Below are positions 9,643 to 20,000 of a stretch of 64,000 nt of DNA, piece by piece. A model generated the notes under the pieces. That model was not told the origin of the DNA and searched no databases. It worked only from the letters and a program-made list of their open reading frames with translations. The translations under genes and the position numbers were made by a program. Source of the DNA: Fischerella sp. PCC 9605 (GTDB lineage: Bacteria; Cyanobacteriota; Cyanobacteriia; Cyanobacteriales; Nostocaceae). Numbering within the stretch: position 1 is the stretch's first letter; each line of letters begins with the position of its first letter. Where the stretch lies: positions 2,482,448-2,546,447 of the forward strand of contig NZ_KI912148.1 of assembly GCF_000517105.1 (NCBI RefSeq), given 5' to 3'.

Positions 9643-10770
9643 TTAAATTACGCCTAGTACAAACTCCCCCTCATTCACGGCTTGATTGGTTGAAACATCG
9701 TAAACTAATCCATCCTGTTCAGCAAAAACATCAATCACCTTTGGTAACTTACCTTCTTTATTAAAATTTAGAATTTGATAAAGTCTTTCTCCAGCTTTAA
9801 CTTCCCTACCCAATTCGACTCTTAATTGAATCATCCCGCCTACAGGAGCGTAATATTTCTTAACTTTACTCCTTGCGCTAAAAGTCATTTCATGCTTATC
9901 GCTATTTTCCAAAGGGAAATTAGCAATTTGCAAAACTCCTTTGTGAACTAAATAATTTTTAATCCCTAAGAGACCTTTGGCAATAGAATCAGGATTCATC
10001 TGCATACCTGTGCCCAATTCTAATGTCCAAGCTTCCACATCAAATTTTATTTCTCTGCCTAAATTTTTAAAACATTCTTCCAGTGCTAACCAAGGTTTGA
10101 TAAACGCTTCATCAAAAGCATCACCATCATATTCATCCAACACAATTCCTAAATTGAGTAAAAAATATTTGGTACTTTCTTCTCGATTTCGGAAGTAATA
10201 AAGGTAATTTAAACCCTGATTAGTGGAACTATGTAAGTCAATCAAGTAGTCAGCATCTAAACTCAGAGATTGTAGCTTGTAGCGAAACCGCTCAGTGTAG
10301 GGTACACCACTGGGAGAATTAATTTTTTCTAAAAGTTGGGTAAATTTTTGCTGAATTGAGGCATGATAATTTTGTTTGACGGCCTCCAAATCAAGATGAA
10401 GTTGAGATTTAGCAAAGGCTGCTAAATCTTCAGCTTCTTTTTCATAATCCCAAAAGATGCGGTTCCAGTCTTTGGCTTCGTAAATGCAGTATCTGCCAGG
10501 GGAAAAATGTTGGGCGCGTGCATTAGTCCCGATTGGATTACAAACAGGAACTAACCAAATCTCTCCAGTTAAATCGGTATCATTGACTGTCAGTAAGAAC
10601 TCGATAAACTGGTGAATAACTGCATTACCAGCTATTTCTGCACCATGCAGATTTGATTGAATGTAAACCTTTTTGCCTGGATAAGCGCCGATAAATTTAT
10701 ATACTTGCAGTGAGAAAACATCACCGGAAGCCATCTGGCGAAGGGGAATAGTAGAAATAGTGGGAAGCAT
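9643..10770 (-). CDS. Succinylglutamate desuccinylase/aspartoacylase-family zinc hydrolase
   Basis: The 375-aa protein has the M14-like zinc site of the AstE/AspA family: QSNLHGAEIAGNAVIHQF with His42 and Glu45, and the later ligand in YLIDLHSSTNQG. WLVPVCNPIGTNAR and the C-terminal beta domain (YYAPVGGMIQLRVELGREVKAGERLYQI) also fit this family, which removes acyl groups from N-acylated amino acids or related amides. The precise substrate cannot be inferred. It is alone between two divergent or distant genes. Confidence 0.85.
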   Translation of the reverse strand: MLPTISTIPLRQMASGDVFSLQVYKFIGAYPGKKVYIQSNLHGAEIAGNAVIHQFIEFLLTVNDTDLTGEIWLVPVCNPIGTNARAQHFSPGRYCIYEAKDWNRIFWDYEKEAEDLAAFAKSQLHLDLEAVKQNYHASIQQKFTQLLEKINSPSGVPYTERFRYKLQSLSLDADYLIDLHSSTNQGLNYLYYFRNREESTKYFLLNLGIVLDEYDGDAFDEAFIKPWLALEECFKNLGREIKFDVEAWTLELGTGMQMNPDSIAKGLLGIKNYLVHKGVLQIANFPLENSDKHEMTFSARSKVKKYYAPVGGMIQLRVELGREVKAGERLYQILNFNKEGKLPKVIDVFAEQDGLVYDVSTNQAVNEGEFVLGVI

Positions 10771-10839
10771 TTTAATTAAGAGGTAATCGGGAATGGAGAG
10801 GAAAGGGAAGGGAAAGAGGACAAGGCAGAAAACAAACCA

Positions 10840-10867
10840 CTAACAACTAACAACTAACAACTAACAA
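10840..10867. repeat. CTAACAA heptamer array
   Basis: Four to five CTAACAA units lie in the gap between the divergent deacylase and glycosyltransferase genes. Confidence 0.85.
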
Positions 10868-10942
10868 CCTTTCATCACCTGATATTTTCTTTGTGATAAC
10901 TTTGTGCTTTATTGTGTTTGTGGTTTTATCTCCTCACAGTTG

Positions 10943-12019
10943 ATGACTGCTTCTCCCAAATCATTAAAATTACTTTTTGTCTCCACTTCCGTTGGGCCTC
11001 TCGGCACTGGACTGGGTGGTGGTGTGGAGTTAACCTTGTACAATGTCACTCAACAAATGATACAGCGGGGTCATCAACTGCAAATAGTCGCCCCAGCAGG
11101 TTCCACATGGGATTTTTTTCCTTTGGTACAAATTCCTGGCAATTTACAAATCATAGCCCAAAGCCTAGAACGTACAGCCCCGATTACCATGCCAGAGAAT
11201 TCTGTATTGGCAAATATGTGGGACTATGCCCGTCAAGTTCAGGCTGACTACGACTTAATTGTAAATTTTGCTTACGATTGGTTGCCTTTCTACTTGACAC
11301 CTTTTTTCAGGTGTCCCATTGCTCATTTGGTGAGTATGGGTTCTTTGAATAATGCTCAAGACCAAATTATTGCTCAAGTAGCAAAGCAGTTTCCTGGTAC
11401 CCTTGGCTTTCATAGTCTTACACAAGCAGCTACTTTTCCTGAACTAACACCACCAATTATTTGTTTAAGCAATGGTATTGATTTATCACTCTATCAGTTT
11501 TGTAGTGAACCAAAGCAACAATTAGCTTGGATAGGTCGCATTTCCCCAGAAAAAGGCTTGGAAGATGCGGTAGCTGTAGCAGAAATTACTAATATTCCCT
11601 TAAAGATTATGGGTAAAATCCAAGATGAATCATATTGGCAGCAGATTTGCCAGGATTTTCCCAATGCACCTTTTGAATATCTGGGATTTTTATCAACTAC
11701 AGAATTGCAGCAGGTAGTCCGTGAGTGTCAAGCGTTATTAATGACACAGCGTTGGGTAGAAGCATTTGGAAATGTGGCAATAGAAGCACTTGCCTGTGGA
11801 GTACCCGTGATTTCTTATCGTCGCGGCGGGCCAGCAGAAATTGTTCAACATGGTAAAACAGGATTTTTGGTAGAACCTGATAGTGTTGATGGGTTGGTAG
11901 ATGCAACGCAGCATATAAATGAAATCAACCGTTACTCCTGTCGCCAACAAGCCGAAGCAGAATTTTCTCTGGAAGCGTTAGGCGATCGCTTTGAAAAATG
12001 GTTTAAGGAGATTATTTGA
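10943..12019 (+). CDS. Glycosyltransferase family 4
   Basis: I prefer the ATG at 10943 (358 aa, MTASPKSLKLLFVSTS) because the upstream frame from 10904 encodes an uncharacteristic extension. The N-terminal domain has the glycine-rich acceptor loop GPLGTGLGGGVELT; the C-terminal GT-B domain has WIGRISPEKGLEDAVAVAE and the EAFGNVAIEALACGVPVIS / GGPAEIV nucleotide-sugar site typical of GT4. It transfers a sugar to an unknown acceptor. Its stop lies three bases before the next start, so it is probably co-transcribed with the S66 peptidase. Confidence 0.9.
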   Translation: MTASPKSLKLLFVSTSVGPLGTGLGGGVELTLYNVTQQMIQRGHQLQIVAPAGSTWDFFPLVQIPGNLQIIAQSLERTAPITMPENSVLANMWDYARQVQADYDLIVNFAYDWLPFYLTPFFRCPIAHLVSMGSLNNAQDQIIAQVAKQFPGTLGFHSLTQAATFPELTPPIICLSNGIDLSLYQFCSEPKQQLAWIGRISPEKGLEDAVAVAEITNIPLKIMGKIQDESYWQQICQDFPNAPFEYLGFLSTTELQQVVRECQALLMTQRWVEAFGNVAIEALACGVPVISYRRGGPAEIVQHGKTGFLVEPDSVDGLVDATQHINEINRYSCRQQAEAEFSLEALGDRFEKWFKEII

Positions 12020-12022
12020 TAG

Positions 12023-13024
12023 ATGCAATCCAAAATCATTATCCCACCACCGCTGAAACCAGGAGACTTACTGAGAGTCATTGCCCCTAGCGGTGCTTTG
12101 CGAGAATTTGGGGCTTTTGGGCGTGGAGTAGAAATTTGGCGATCGCGTGGTTATCGAGTAGAAATCATTCCAGAGATAGATGACCAATGGGGATATTTAG
12201 CTGGTAAAGACGAATACCGCCGCCACAGCCTGGCAGCAGCATGGAAAGATCCAGAATGTCGTGGCATTCTCTGTGCCAGAGGCGGTTTCGGCAGCACCCG
12301 CATTTTGGAGAATTGGGATTGGGAAGAGATAGGAGAGGGAGAGAGGGAGAGAGATGTAGAGACGCGCCATGGCGCGTCTGGGAGAGGGGAGAAAATTCCC
12401 ATTCCCCATTCCCCATTCCCCATTCCCTATTCCCTATTCCCAAAGTGGCTAATTGGCTTTTCTGATATCACCGCTTTGTTGTGGAGTCTTTACCAAGCAG
12501 GGATTTCTGGCGTTCACGCGCCGGTACTGACAACTATTGCCGATGAACCAGATTGGGCAATTCAACGCTTATTCGATTGGGTGGAAGGCCGTGCCCTTGC
12601 TCCCTTAAAAGGTTGCGGTTGGGGAGGTGGTGTAGTTACTGGTATCCTGTTACCAGCTAATCTCACCGTAGCAACCCATCTTCTCGGTACACCCATCCAG
12701 CCAAATATGAATGGTGTAATACTTGCTCTTGAAGATGTGACAGAAGCTCCCTACCGCATCGACAGAATGCTAACACAGTGGCGGATGAGCGGTCTTTTCT
12801 CTAAAGTTCGTGGTATTGCCTTAGGCAGCTTTAGCAAGTGTGAAGCACCACCAAATGTTCCTAGCTTTAACGTTGAGGAAGTTTTGCGCGATCGCTTAGG
12901 CGATTTGGGTATTCCTGTTGTCTCTGGTTTACCCTTTGGTCACGAAGCACCTAATGCAGCGTTACCAGTAGGTGTAAAAGCAACTTTAGATGGAGAACAG
13001 GGAATATTAGACGTTACGAAATGA
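12023..13024 (+). CDS. LD-carboxypeptidase (peptidase family S66) with repeat-derived insertion
   Basis: The 333-aa protein matches muramoyl-tetrapeptide LD-carboxypeptidases that recycle peptidoglycan. RVIAPSG is near the N-terminus, the nucleophile Ser91 lies in ARGGFGSTRIL, and KWLIGFSDITALLWSLYQAG, the Glu-containing LEDVTEAPYRIDRMLTQ and the His of LPFGHEAPNAALPVG follow. Between WDWEEI and KWLIGFSD, residues 104-140 are low-complexity (GEGERERDVETRHG..., then IPIPHSPFPIP) and correspond to intergenic repeat sequence in frame. Without that segment the two halves join as in ordinary family members. The insert is in a surface loop close to the nucleophile, so activity is uncertain. Confidence 0.92.
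   Translation: MQSKIIIPPPLKPGDLLRVIAPSGALREFGAFGRGVEIWRSRGYRVEIIPEIDDQWGYLAGKDEYRRHSLAAAWKDPECRGILCARGGFGSTRILENWDWEEIGEGERERDVETRHGASGRGEKIPIPHSPFPIPYSLFPKWLIGFSDITALLWSLYQAGISGVHAPVLTTIADEPDWAIQRLFDWVEGRALAPLKGCGWGGGVVTGILLPANLTVATHLLGTPIQPNMNGVILALEDVTEAPYRIDRMLTQWRMSGLFSKVRGIALGSFSKCEAPPNVPSFNVEEVLRDRLGDLGIPVVSGLPFGHEAPNAALPVGVKATLDGEQGILDVTK
12332..12442 (+). repeat. In-frame composite repeat inside the S66 peptidase gene
   Basis: 111 bases (37 codons) composed of GAGAGGGAGAGA-type purine repeats, the perfect palindrome GACGCGCCATGGCGCGTC (12361-12378) and then four to six CCATTCC/CTATTCC heptamers. The same palindrome flanked by GTGGGAGA repeats occurs between genes at 54120-54137. The length is a multiple of three and the frame contains no stop. 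Confidence 0.85.
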
Positions 13025-13111
13025 GGTGCAACGGATTGATGTTTTTCTGATGCTTGACATATCGTTGTCATTAAGCTTAGTGACACTTCTTGTTGATCTG
13101 GTTCAAAGGCA

Positions 13112-14428
13112 ATGAAGCTAAAATTTGGTAAGTTTAATAATTTTTTCTGCCCCTTTATCACTTCTAGATGGCAGATTTCACTTCTGGGAATTTTTCTAAG
13201 TATTTGTTTACTATTATCTAGTTGTCAGAGTACAACCAATCAAGATAACGGAGTAATTCATCTAACACTTTGGCAGGGAATTAATCCCCCTGTAAATCGA
13301 GATGTATTTCAAAAATTGGTAGATAAATTTAATCAAACTCATCCTAACATTCAAGTAGAATCTATCTACGCAGGTCAACTTGACCAACAATTGCCCAAAA
13401 TTCTAACAGCATTTGTGGGTAACGTACCTCCAGATATCCTGGCATTTTACCCTCAAGTTACAGGTCAGTTCGTCGAACTAGGGGCAGTTAAACCATTAGA
13501 AGATTGGCTGGAAAAATTGCCAATTAAGTCGGAAATCATTTCTAACCTGTTTGATGAATTAAAGTTGGACGGTCACATTTGGTCAGTCCCATTTTACACT
13601 GGAAATCTCGGTATTTTTTACAGGCCAAAACTTTTCCAAGCGGCGGGCATTACACAAACACCCAAGACTTGGGAAGAATTGCGGCAAGCTGCCAAAAAAC
13701 TAACTATAGACCGCAATGGCGATCATCGCCCCGAACAATATGGCATGTTACTGCCTTTGGGTAAGGGAGAATGGACTGTTTTTTGTTGGTTCCCTTTTTT
13801 ATTTAGTGCTGGGGGAGAGGTCATAACAAATAACCAACCGAATTTAGTTGATCAAGGAGCGATCGCTGCTTTGCAATTTTGGCAAGACCTTTTAAAAGAT
13901 GGTTCAGCCAAGCTTTCTGCTCCAGAACGGGGCTATGAGGAGGATGATTTTGTTAAGGGTCGAGTTGCCATGCAGATTACCGGGCCCTGGACTTATATCA
14001 TGAAATCTGACGTTGATTTTGATGTATTCCCCATACCTGCGGATATTGAGCAAGCTACGGTGACAGGCGGTGGAAATATGTATGTGATGAAGACCACCCC
14101 AGAAAGAGAACTAGCTGCACTCAAGTTTTTAGAGTATATGTTGAGTGCAGAATTTCAAACAGAGTGGAGTGTCGGGACTGGTTTTTTGCCAGTAAACATC
14201 AAAGCCGCCCAAAGTGATGCTTTTGGGGAATTTATCAACCAAAAACCAGTGTTAAAAGTGTTTTTGGAGCAAATGTCTCATGCACGCGCTAGACCAGTTA
14301 TTGCTGGATATAGCCGTTTGTCTGACAGTCTTGGTCGAGCAATCGAGGCAACATTATTGGGAGAGTCTGCTGAAAAAGCTCTCAAAAAAGCTCAAGAGCG
14401 TGTAGATCTAATTTGGGACAGTAAATGA
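13112..14428 (+). CDS. ABC transporter substrate-binding lipoprotein, sugar type (family 1)
   Basis: The 438-aa protein has a lipoprotein signal with lipobox LLSSC (Cys at about residue 39), so it is membrane-anchored on the periplasmic side. The mature part has the features of family 1 solute-binding proteins: ITLWQGI-like N-terminus (VIHLTLWQGINPPVNRDVF), GNVPPDILAFYPQVTGQFVELGAVKPLEDW, IWSVPFYTGNLGIFYRPKLFQAAGITQTPKTWEEL and AMQITGPWTYIM. These bind mono-, di- or oligosaccharides or glycerol-phosphates. No permease or ATPase gene accompanies it. AAAGGC precedes the ATG. Its ligand is unknown. Confidence 0.9.
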   Translation: MKLKFGKFNNFFCPFITSRWQISLLGIFLSICLLLSSCQSTTNQDNGVIHLTLWQGINPPVNRDVFQKLVDKFNQTHPNIQVESIYAGQLDQQLPKILTAFVGNVPPDILAFYPQVTGQFVELGAVKPLEDWLEKLPIKSEIISNLFDELKLDGHIWSVPFYTGNLGIFYRPKLFQAAGITQTPKTWEELRQAAKKLTIDRNGDHRPEQYGMLLPLGKGEWTVFCWFPFLFSAGGEVITNNQPNLVDQGAIAALQFWQDLLKDGSAKLSAPERGYEEDDFVKGRVAMQITGPWTYIMKSDVDFDVFPIPADIEQATVTGGGNMYVMKTTPERELAALKFLEYMLSAEFQTEWSVGTGFLPVNIKAAQSDAFGEFINQKPVLKVFLEQMSHARARPVIAGYSRLSDSLGRAIEATLLGESAEKALKKAQERVDLIWDSK

Positions 14429-14554
14429 ATCCTAGTACAAAATTGCATAAATTTGTAACTAATTTAAATTGAAAAAACTCTGCGCCCCTCTGCGTTTACC
14501 TCCGCGTTCCTCTGCGTTTAAAAAAGCTACGATTTTACGCAAAGCTGTACCAAA

Positions 14555-16804
14555 TTACACTGTAGACGCATTAACCTTCATATCCAACGCACGCACCAAA
14601 AAAGCCAATTTATCTGCTGCTTCCTCAATGATCTTAGTCGTGGGTTTACCCGCACCATGTCCCGCCTTCGTTTCAATTCTAATTAATACTGGTGCATCAC
14701 CAGCTTGAGCAGCTTGTAAAGCCGCAGCAAATTTGAAACTATGGGCAGGAACGACGCGATCGTCATGATCGGCAGTGGTAATTAGCGTGGCTGGGTAAGC
14801 AGTACCAGGTTTAAGGTTGTGTAGTGGCGAGTAGGCATAAAGTGCTTTGAATTCCTCTGGATTTTCTGGTGAACCATATTCAGGAGTCCAAGCCCAGCCA
14901 ATAGTGTATTTGTTGAAGCGCAACATATCCATTACTCCTACTGCTGGCAAAGCTGCGCCAAATAAATCCGGACGCTGAGTCATGCAAGCACCCACTAACA
15001 ATCCGCCGTTACTTCCACCTGCGATCGCCAATTTTGCTGATTTAGTGTAACGATTGGCAATCAACCACTCAGCAGCCGCAATGAAATCATCAAACACATT
15101 CTGCTTTTTCAGCTTCATCCCTGCTTGATGCCATTCTTCGCCATACTCACCACCACCGCGTAAATTAGCAACGGCATAAACACCACCCATCTCCATCCAA
15201 ATCAAATTGCTGACAGAAAAACTTGGTGTCAGCGAGGCATTAAAACCACCATAACCATAAAGGTTGGTAGGATTGTTGCCATCTAATTTAATACCCTTTT
15301 TGTGGGTAATAAACATTGGCACTTGCGTGCCATCTTTGCTTTTATAGAAAACTTGCTTTGTTTCATAATCAGCAGGGTCAAAATCCACTTTTGGCTGACG
15401 GAAAATTTCACTTTTACCGTTCACCATGTCGTAGCGGTAGATAGTTCCTGGTGTGATAAAATTGGTAAAACCATAAAAAGTTTCAGTATCATAGCGTTTG
15501 CCACTAAAGCCGCCAGCCAAACCAATGCCAGGTAATTCTACCTCACGCACAAACGCACCATTGAGAGCAAAAATTTTGATTTGACTGCGGGCGTCTTTGA
15601 GATAATCAGCAACAAATTGATTATTAATTATGCTCACCCCTCCCAGAGTTTCTGCTGCTTCTGGAATAATTTCTCGCCAATGCTTTGGCGCTGGATTTTT
15701 AGTATCAATGGCAATAACTCGTCCGCGTGATGCATCTAAATCTGTACGAAAATAAAAGACACTCTCATCATTGTCTATAAAGCTGTAATCAGCCTCGAAT
15801 TTATTAATTAGTTCTACTACTTCTGCATTTGGTTTAGTTAAATCCTTATAGAAAACCAAATTTTTAGAATCAGTTCCAAGCCAAACTGAAATAATCAAAT
15901 AGCGCCCATCTTCTGTAACACTGCCATCAAAACCCCATTCTTTCTCGTCAGGGCGATTGTAAATCAAAGTATCTTCTGATTGAGGTCTACCCAATTGGTG
16001 GTAGTATAGTTTTTGATAATAGTTGACATCTGCTAATTCTGATTTTTCTTTTGGTTCATCGTAGCGACTGTAGAAAAAGCCTTTACCATCATGCGTCCAC
16101 GATGCGCCAGAGAATTTAATCCACTTGAGATGGTCTTTTAAATCTTTACCTGTTTCAACATCACGTACTTTCCACTCTTGCCAGTCAGAACCAGCGGTAG
16201 ATAGACCATATGCTAAAAGCTTTCCATCTTCACTGATAGATAATCCAGAAAGAGCAATAGTACCATCTTCAGAAAGAGTGTTGGGGTCGAGTAAAACTTT
16301 TGGTGTGTCGGCTAGAGATTTGAGGGTGTAAAGGACGCTTTGATTTTGCAGTCCATCGTTTTTGAAGTAAAAATAGCAATCGCCTTCTTTAAAAGGAACA
16401 CTGTATTTTTCATAATCCCACAGCTTAGTAAGGCGCTGCTTGATTTTCTCCCTGACAGGAATTTCTTCAAGGTAGCCAAATGTAACTTTATTTTGCGCCT
16501 CTACCCAAGCCTTGGTTTCTTCTGAATCAAGGTCTTCTAACCAACGGTAAGGATCTGCAACTAAAGTACCGTGGTAATTATCCACGCGATCGCTTTTCCG
16601 GCTAGGTGGGTAAGTGAGACGTTTCGCAGCTGGCATAGTCTGGGACAGAAATCTTCTTTGTACATGGTACTCAGAAGTTGAGGGGTTGGAGCGATAGGTT
16701 GGTAGGAAGAATGCAACAGCAGGAGTCAGTAAGCAGCGAAATATAAGAATAGTTGTCAAAAAAATAACCAGAAGTTGACACGTTCTGGAAAGCACTTTAA
16801 TCAT
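14555..16804 (-). CDS. Prolyl oligopeptidase (peptidase family S9A)
   Basis: The 749-aa protein has the N-terminal DPYRWLEDLDSEETKAWVEAQN signature, a seven-bladed propeller and a C-terminal alpha/beta-hydrolase domain. Ser598 lies in AIAGGSNGGLLVGA, the triad Asp in TADHDDRVVPAHSFK, and His716 in KAGHGAGKP. GGYGGFNASLTPSFS and the NLRGGGEYGEEWH motif are typical. It cleaves short peptides after proline. The first ~32 residues are a hydrophobic signal or anchor (LLVIFLTTILIFRCLLTPAVAF), suggesting export; an internal ATG (MPAAKRL) would give a cytoplasmic form of the usual length. It is convergent with the solute-binding protein gene. Confidence 0.94.
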   Translation of the reverse strand: MIKVLSRTCQLLVIFLTTILIFRCLLTPAVAFFLPTYRSNPSTSEYHVQRRFLSQTMPAAKRLTYPPSRKSDRVDNYHGTLVADPYRWLEDLDSEETKAWVEAQNKVTFGYLEEIPVREKIKQRLTKLWDYEKYSVPFKEGDCYFYFKNDGLQNQSVLYTLKSLADTPKVLLDPNTLSEDGTIALSGLSISEDGKLLAYGLSTAGSDWQEWKVRDVETGKDLKDHLKWIKFSGASWTHDGKGFFYSRYDEPKEKSELADVNYYQKLYYHQLGRPQSEDTLIYNRPDEKEWGFDGSVTEDGRYLIISVWLGTDSKNLVFYKDLTKPNAEVVELINKFEADYSFIDNDESVFYFRTDLDASRGRVIAIDTKNPAPKHWREIIPEAAETLGGVSIINNQFVADYLKDARSQIKIFALNGAFVREVELPGIGLAGGFSGKRYDTETFYGFTNFITPGTIYRYDMVNGKSEIFRQPKVDFDPADYETKQVFYKSKDGTQVPMFITHKKGIKLDGNNPTNLYGYGGFNASLTPSFSVSNLIWMEMGGVYAVANLRGGGEYGEEWHQAGMKLKKQNVFDDFIAAAEWLIANRYTKSAKLAIAGGSNGGLLVGACMTQRPDLFGAALPAVGVMDMLRFNKYTIGWAWTPEYGSPENPEEFKALYAYSPLHNLKPGTAYPATLITTADHDDRVVPAHSFKFAAALQAAQAGDAPVLIRIETKAGHGAGKPTTKIIEEAADKLAFLVRALDMKVNASTV

Positions 16805-17054
16805 TAGGAATGAAGACTACAAAAAGCTAATTATGTTCCTACTGTTATACCAATAGAAAGTAAGGCGTTACTGATTGAAAGTATGAAACTGTTAACATCA
16901 GATTGACAATATACTGGCGTAGAAGCAATTCATGAATTGCTTCTACAAAATTCATACCTCGATTCAGCAATGCCGAAAGTAAAGGCTGCTTGAGTTTTGC
17001 GACTGCACCCTACGCACCTAAAGCACCAAATAATTCTACGCATTACCGCCACTG
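16805..17054. other. Intergenic region with a perfect 28-bp palindrome
   Basis: This spacer between hmpE and the prolyl oligopeptidase gene holds a perfect palindrome at 16919-16946 (arms GTAGAAGCAATTCA). It has no ORF and no T-run, so it is a repeat or protein-binding site rather than a terminator. Confidence 0.7.
16919..16946. repeat. Perfect 28-bp palindrome
   Basis: Arms of 14 bases (GTAGAAGCAATTCA and its complement) with no spacer. The GTAGA.../...TCTAC ends match the palindrome family at 39503, 43821 and 47914. Confidence 0.85.
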
Positions 17055-20000
17055 TTAACTAGCCACCAATTTCTCACCTTTCAGCATCCGCGAAGCTGCT
17101 TCAAGAAGGGCTTCTTCTAAATAGGGTTTGGTGAAGTAGCCACTTGCTCCCAAACTGATTGCCATTTGTCGGTGCTTGTCTGCGCCCCGCGAGGTAAGCA
17201 TAGCGATGGGCAAATGATTGAGATTCGGGTCTTTTTGAATACGAGACAGCAATTCTAGACCATCACAACGAGGCATTTCAATATCACAGAATACGAGGTC
17301 GCAAGGCAGACCAGAACGGAGTTTATCCCAAGCTTCCTGACCATCACGCGCTTGTTCGACCCGATAACCTGCCTTATTAAAGGTCAGGGATAGCAGTTCC
17401 CTAACTGTAATTGAATCATCGACAATCAGCACTGTTGGGTCAATCTTGTGTGCAGGAACCTCTGGTTGATTCGGAATTGCTTTTTGACTCAAAATACCGA
17501 CAGTACTTTGTTTAGAAGTTCGTCCTTGGAAGATATCGATGATTTCCAATACATCAGCAATGGGCATAATGCGACCATCACCAAGGACGGTAGCACCAGC
17601 TACGCCAATCGGTTTCGGGGCAGGGCCTTCAAATTGCTTAATCACAATTTCTTGTTCGCTTAGCACCTGGTCAACCTGCAAGGCCACTAATGTACTTGCC
17701 GATCGCACTACGACTACAGAAATCATATCGTCATCTCTGTTACCGCCGTAGACGTTGCCACGACTAAGTTGACGATTGAAAGTCAAAAGTTCTTTTAACG
17801 GTTTAAATGGCAGCATTCTATCCCGCCAATGGATAAATTGTTCATCGCCGTCACCCTGCTGGACATTTTTTATAGGTATGTCTAGAGTATCTTCTACGCC
17901 GTCCATCGGGAAAGCAATTCTCGCTTTATCAGAGACACAGCAAAGTGCTTTGCAAATACTGAGTGTCAGCGGCAGACGAATGGTAAAGGTGGTTCCCGTG
18001 CCTAAAGCAGAATCAATAGAAATTGTCCCTCGGACTTCACTGATTTTAGTACGAACTACGTCTAAACCAACACCACGCCCCGCCAGATCGTCAGCTTGGT
18101 CTTTGGTACTAAAACCAGGTTGAAACAATAGGTCATATACATCGATGCGGGACAGGGTTTTGGCTTCTGCTGGGGTAATCAAACCCACCTTAATTGCCTT
18201 TGCCTTTACCCCATCTGAGTTAATGCCTGCGCCGTCATCGCTAACGGAAATTACGGTTTGGTTCCCTTGATGGAAAGCACAAACGGTGATCGTTCCCACG
18301 GGTAGCTTGCCTTTGGCTTGCCGTTCTTCTGGCGTTTCAATGCCGTGAGCGATCGCGTTATTGAGCAAATGCGTCAGCGGTGTCTTCAGATGTTCTAAAA
18401 TCATCTTGTCAATCAAGGTATCCCTACCTTGAATCACCAATTCCACTTGCTTGCCATACTTGATAGCATTGTCGCGCACACCTCGTGGCAGCAAATCGGT
18501 AGCCTGAGAAAAAGGCTCCATTCGCGATCGCGTCAGTCCCTCTTGTAGCTGAGTTGTAACCTGACGGAATTGCCGTGCTACCCGTTCGGTTTCTTCGGTA
18601 ACAAAATCAATGTCACTTGCCGACTCACGCACTCGCACGATAAGTTCGATCATTTCCTGGGACAGGGAATGGAAAGGTGTAAAGCGATCCATTTCTAGCT
18701 CGGAAAAACCCCTATCCGTATCTGAACTGGCAAAATTGCTATTTTTGCGGCTGGCTAGTAGAGATGCTTCTAGAAGCGATCGCTCATACAACTCCTGCAT
18801 TCTCGCTCCCACATCCGAGAGTTGCTGCACCTGATGCAGTAAATTATCTAGTGATTGGCGCAGACGTTCTTGATCCTGCTCTAAGGTGTTACGGTTGACT
18901 ACTAACTCCCCAACCAAATTACTCAAGTCGTCCAGATGCTTGACTGGCACTTTCATTAATTGTTCAAATCTGGAAGCATTCCAACCAGAGTTACGCCCAC
19001 CTGGTAAATTGACTGTATTTGGTTTTACCGTTCCCCCTACCATTCCCTCTAATTCTTTAAATTCATTCTCAATCTCTGGAGATGAAACAGGGTTACTGGT
19101 AGATTGTTGAGAACTAGTTGCTGCCACATTTTCATCTTGCTCCCAAGCCAGCAGTTCTTCTAGGGCAGCAAATTCTATTTCTTGGCCAGTAGGATCTGAA
19201 TTTGGTGCTACTTCTGTTTGCAGCAGTTCATCTAACTCGGCAAATGCATCCTGTGTTGTTTCCGCATCTGGAACTGCTGACGCCAATTCCGCAGAAGTAA
19301 CAGCAGCACTCTCGGTATCTGCAATTGCTGCTATGTGTTCTTCTTCCTGTTGTGCTTCTTCTGTTTTGAGATTTATGACTGTTAATAAATCTTCGTATAA
19401 ATCAAGTCCGCCAGATTCAACTGCCTCTGGATTTTCAGAAAACGTTGTTTCTGACAACTCAAAAGCATCTTGCAAGCTGGTAATTGTTTCAATCTCTGCA
19501 AACCCTGCGTGTGCTTCCGATGTTTGAGATTGGCAAGTATCTGTAGTACTGATATCTGTGTGTGGTGGAGTTGCTGTAGATGAAACGTCATCAGCTAAAC
19601 TCTCCTGCGGTACAGCAGAAGCAAGATCTATGCTCTCAAGCTGGAAATCGTGGGAGTGAAATGTTTGTAAGTCTTCAAAGAGGATTTCTGGAATCTGGTT
19701 GTTATCCTCTTCGAGAGAGTCTACGATCACGTTTAACCAGTCAATTTCCTGCTCAGCAGATGTTTGTGATAAATCTGTAGGTGAGGTGGTAAATTCTGGT
19801 GCTAAATCCAGAACTTCTGGCTGTTGCAAAAAGTTGGGAATATCCTGGAGAGATAATTCCTCAGCTACAGTCAATGAGTCTGTTGAGTCACTTGCTAACA
19901 ACTCGGCAAAAAAATCATCGCCAGCATCTGCTAATAAAATCAGATCGAGCGATTGCTCCTCCTGTGGTAAATCTAGGTCTAAATCTCCCAGTTCAAGATC

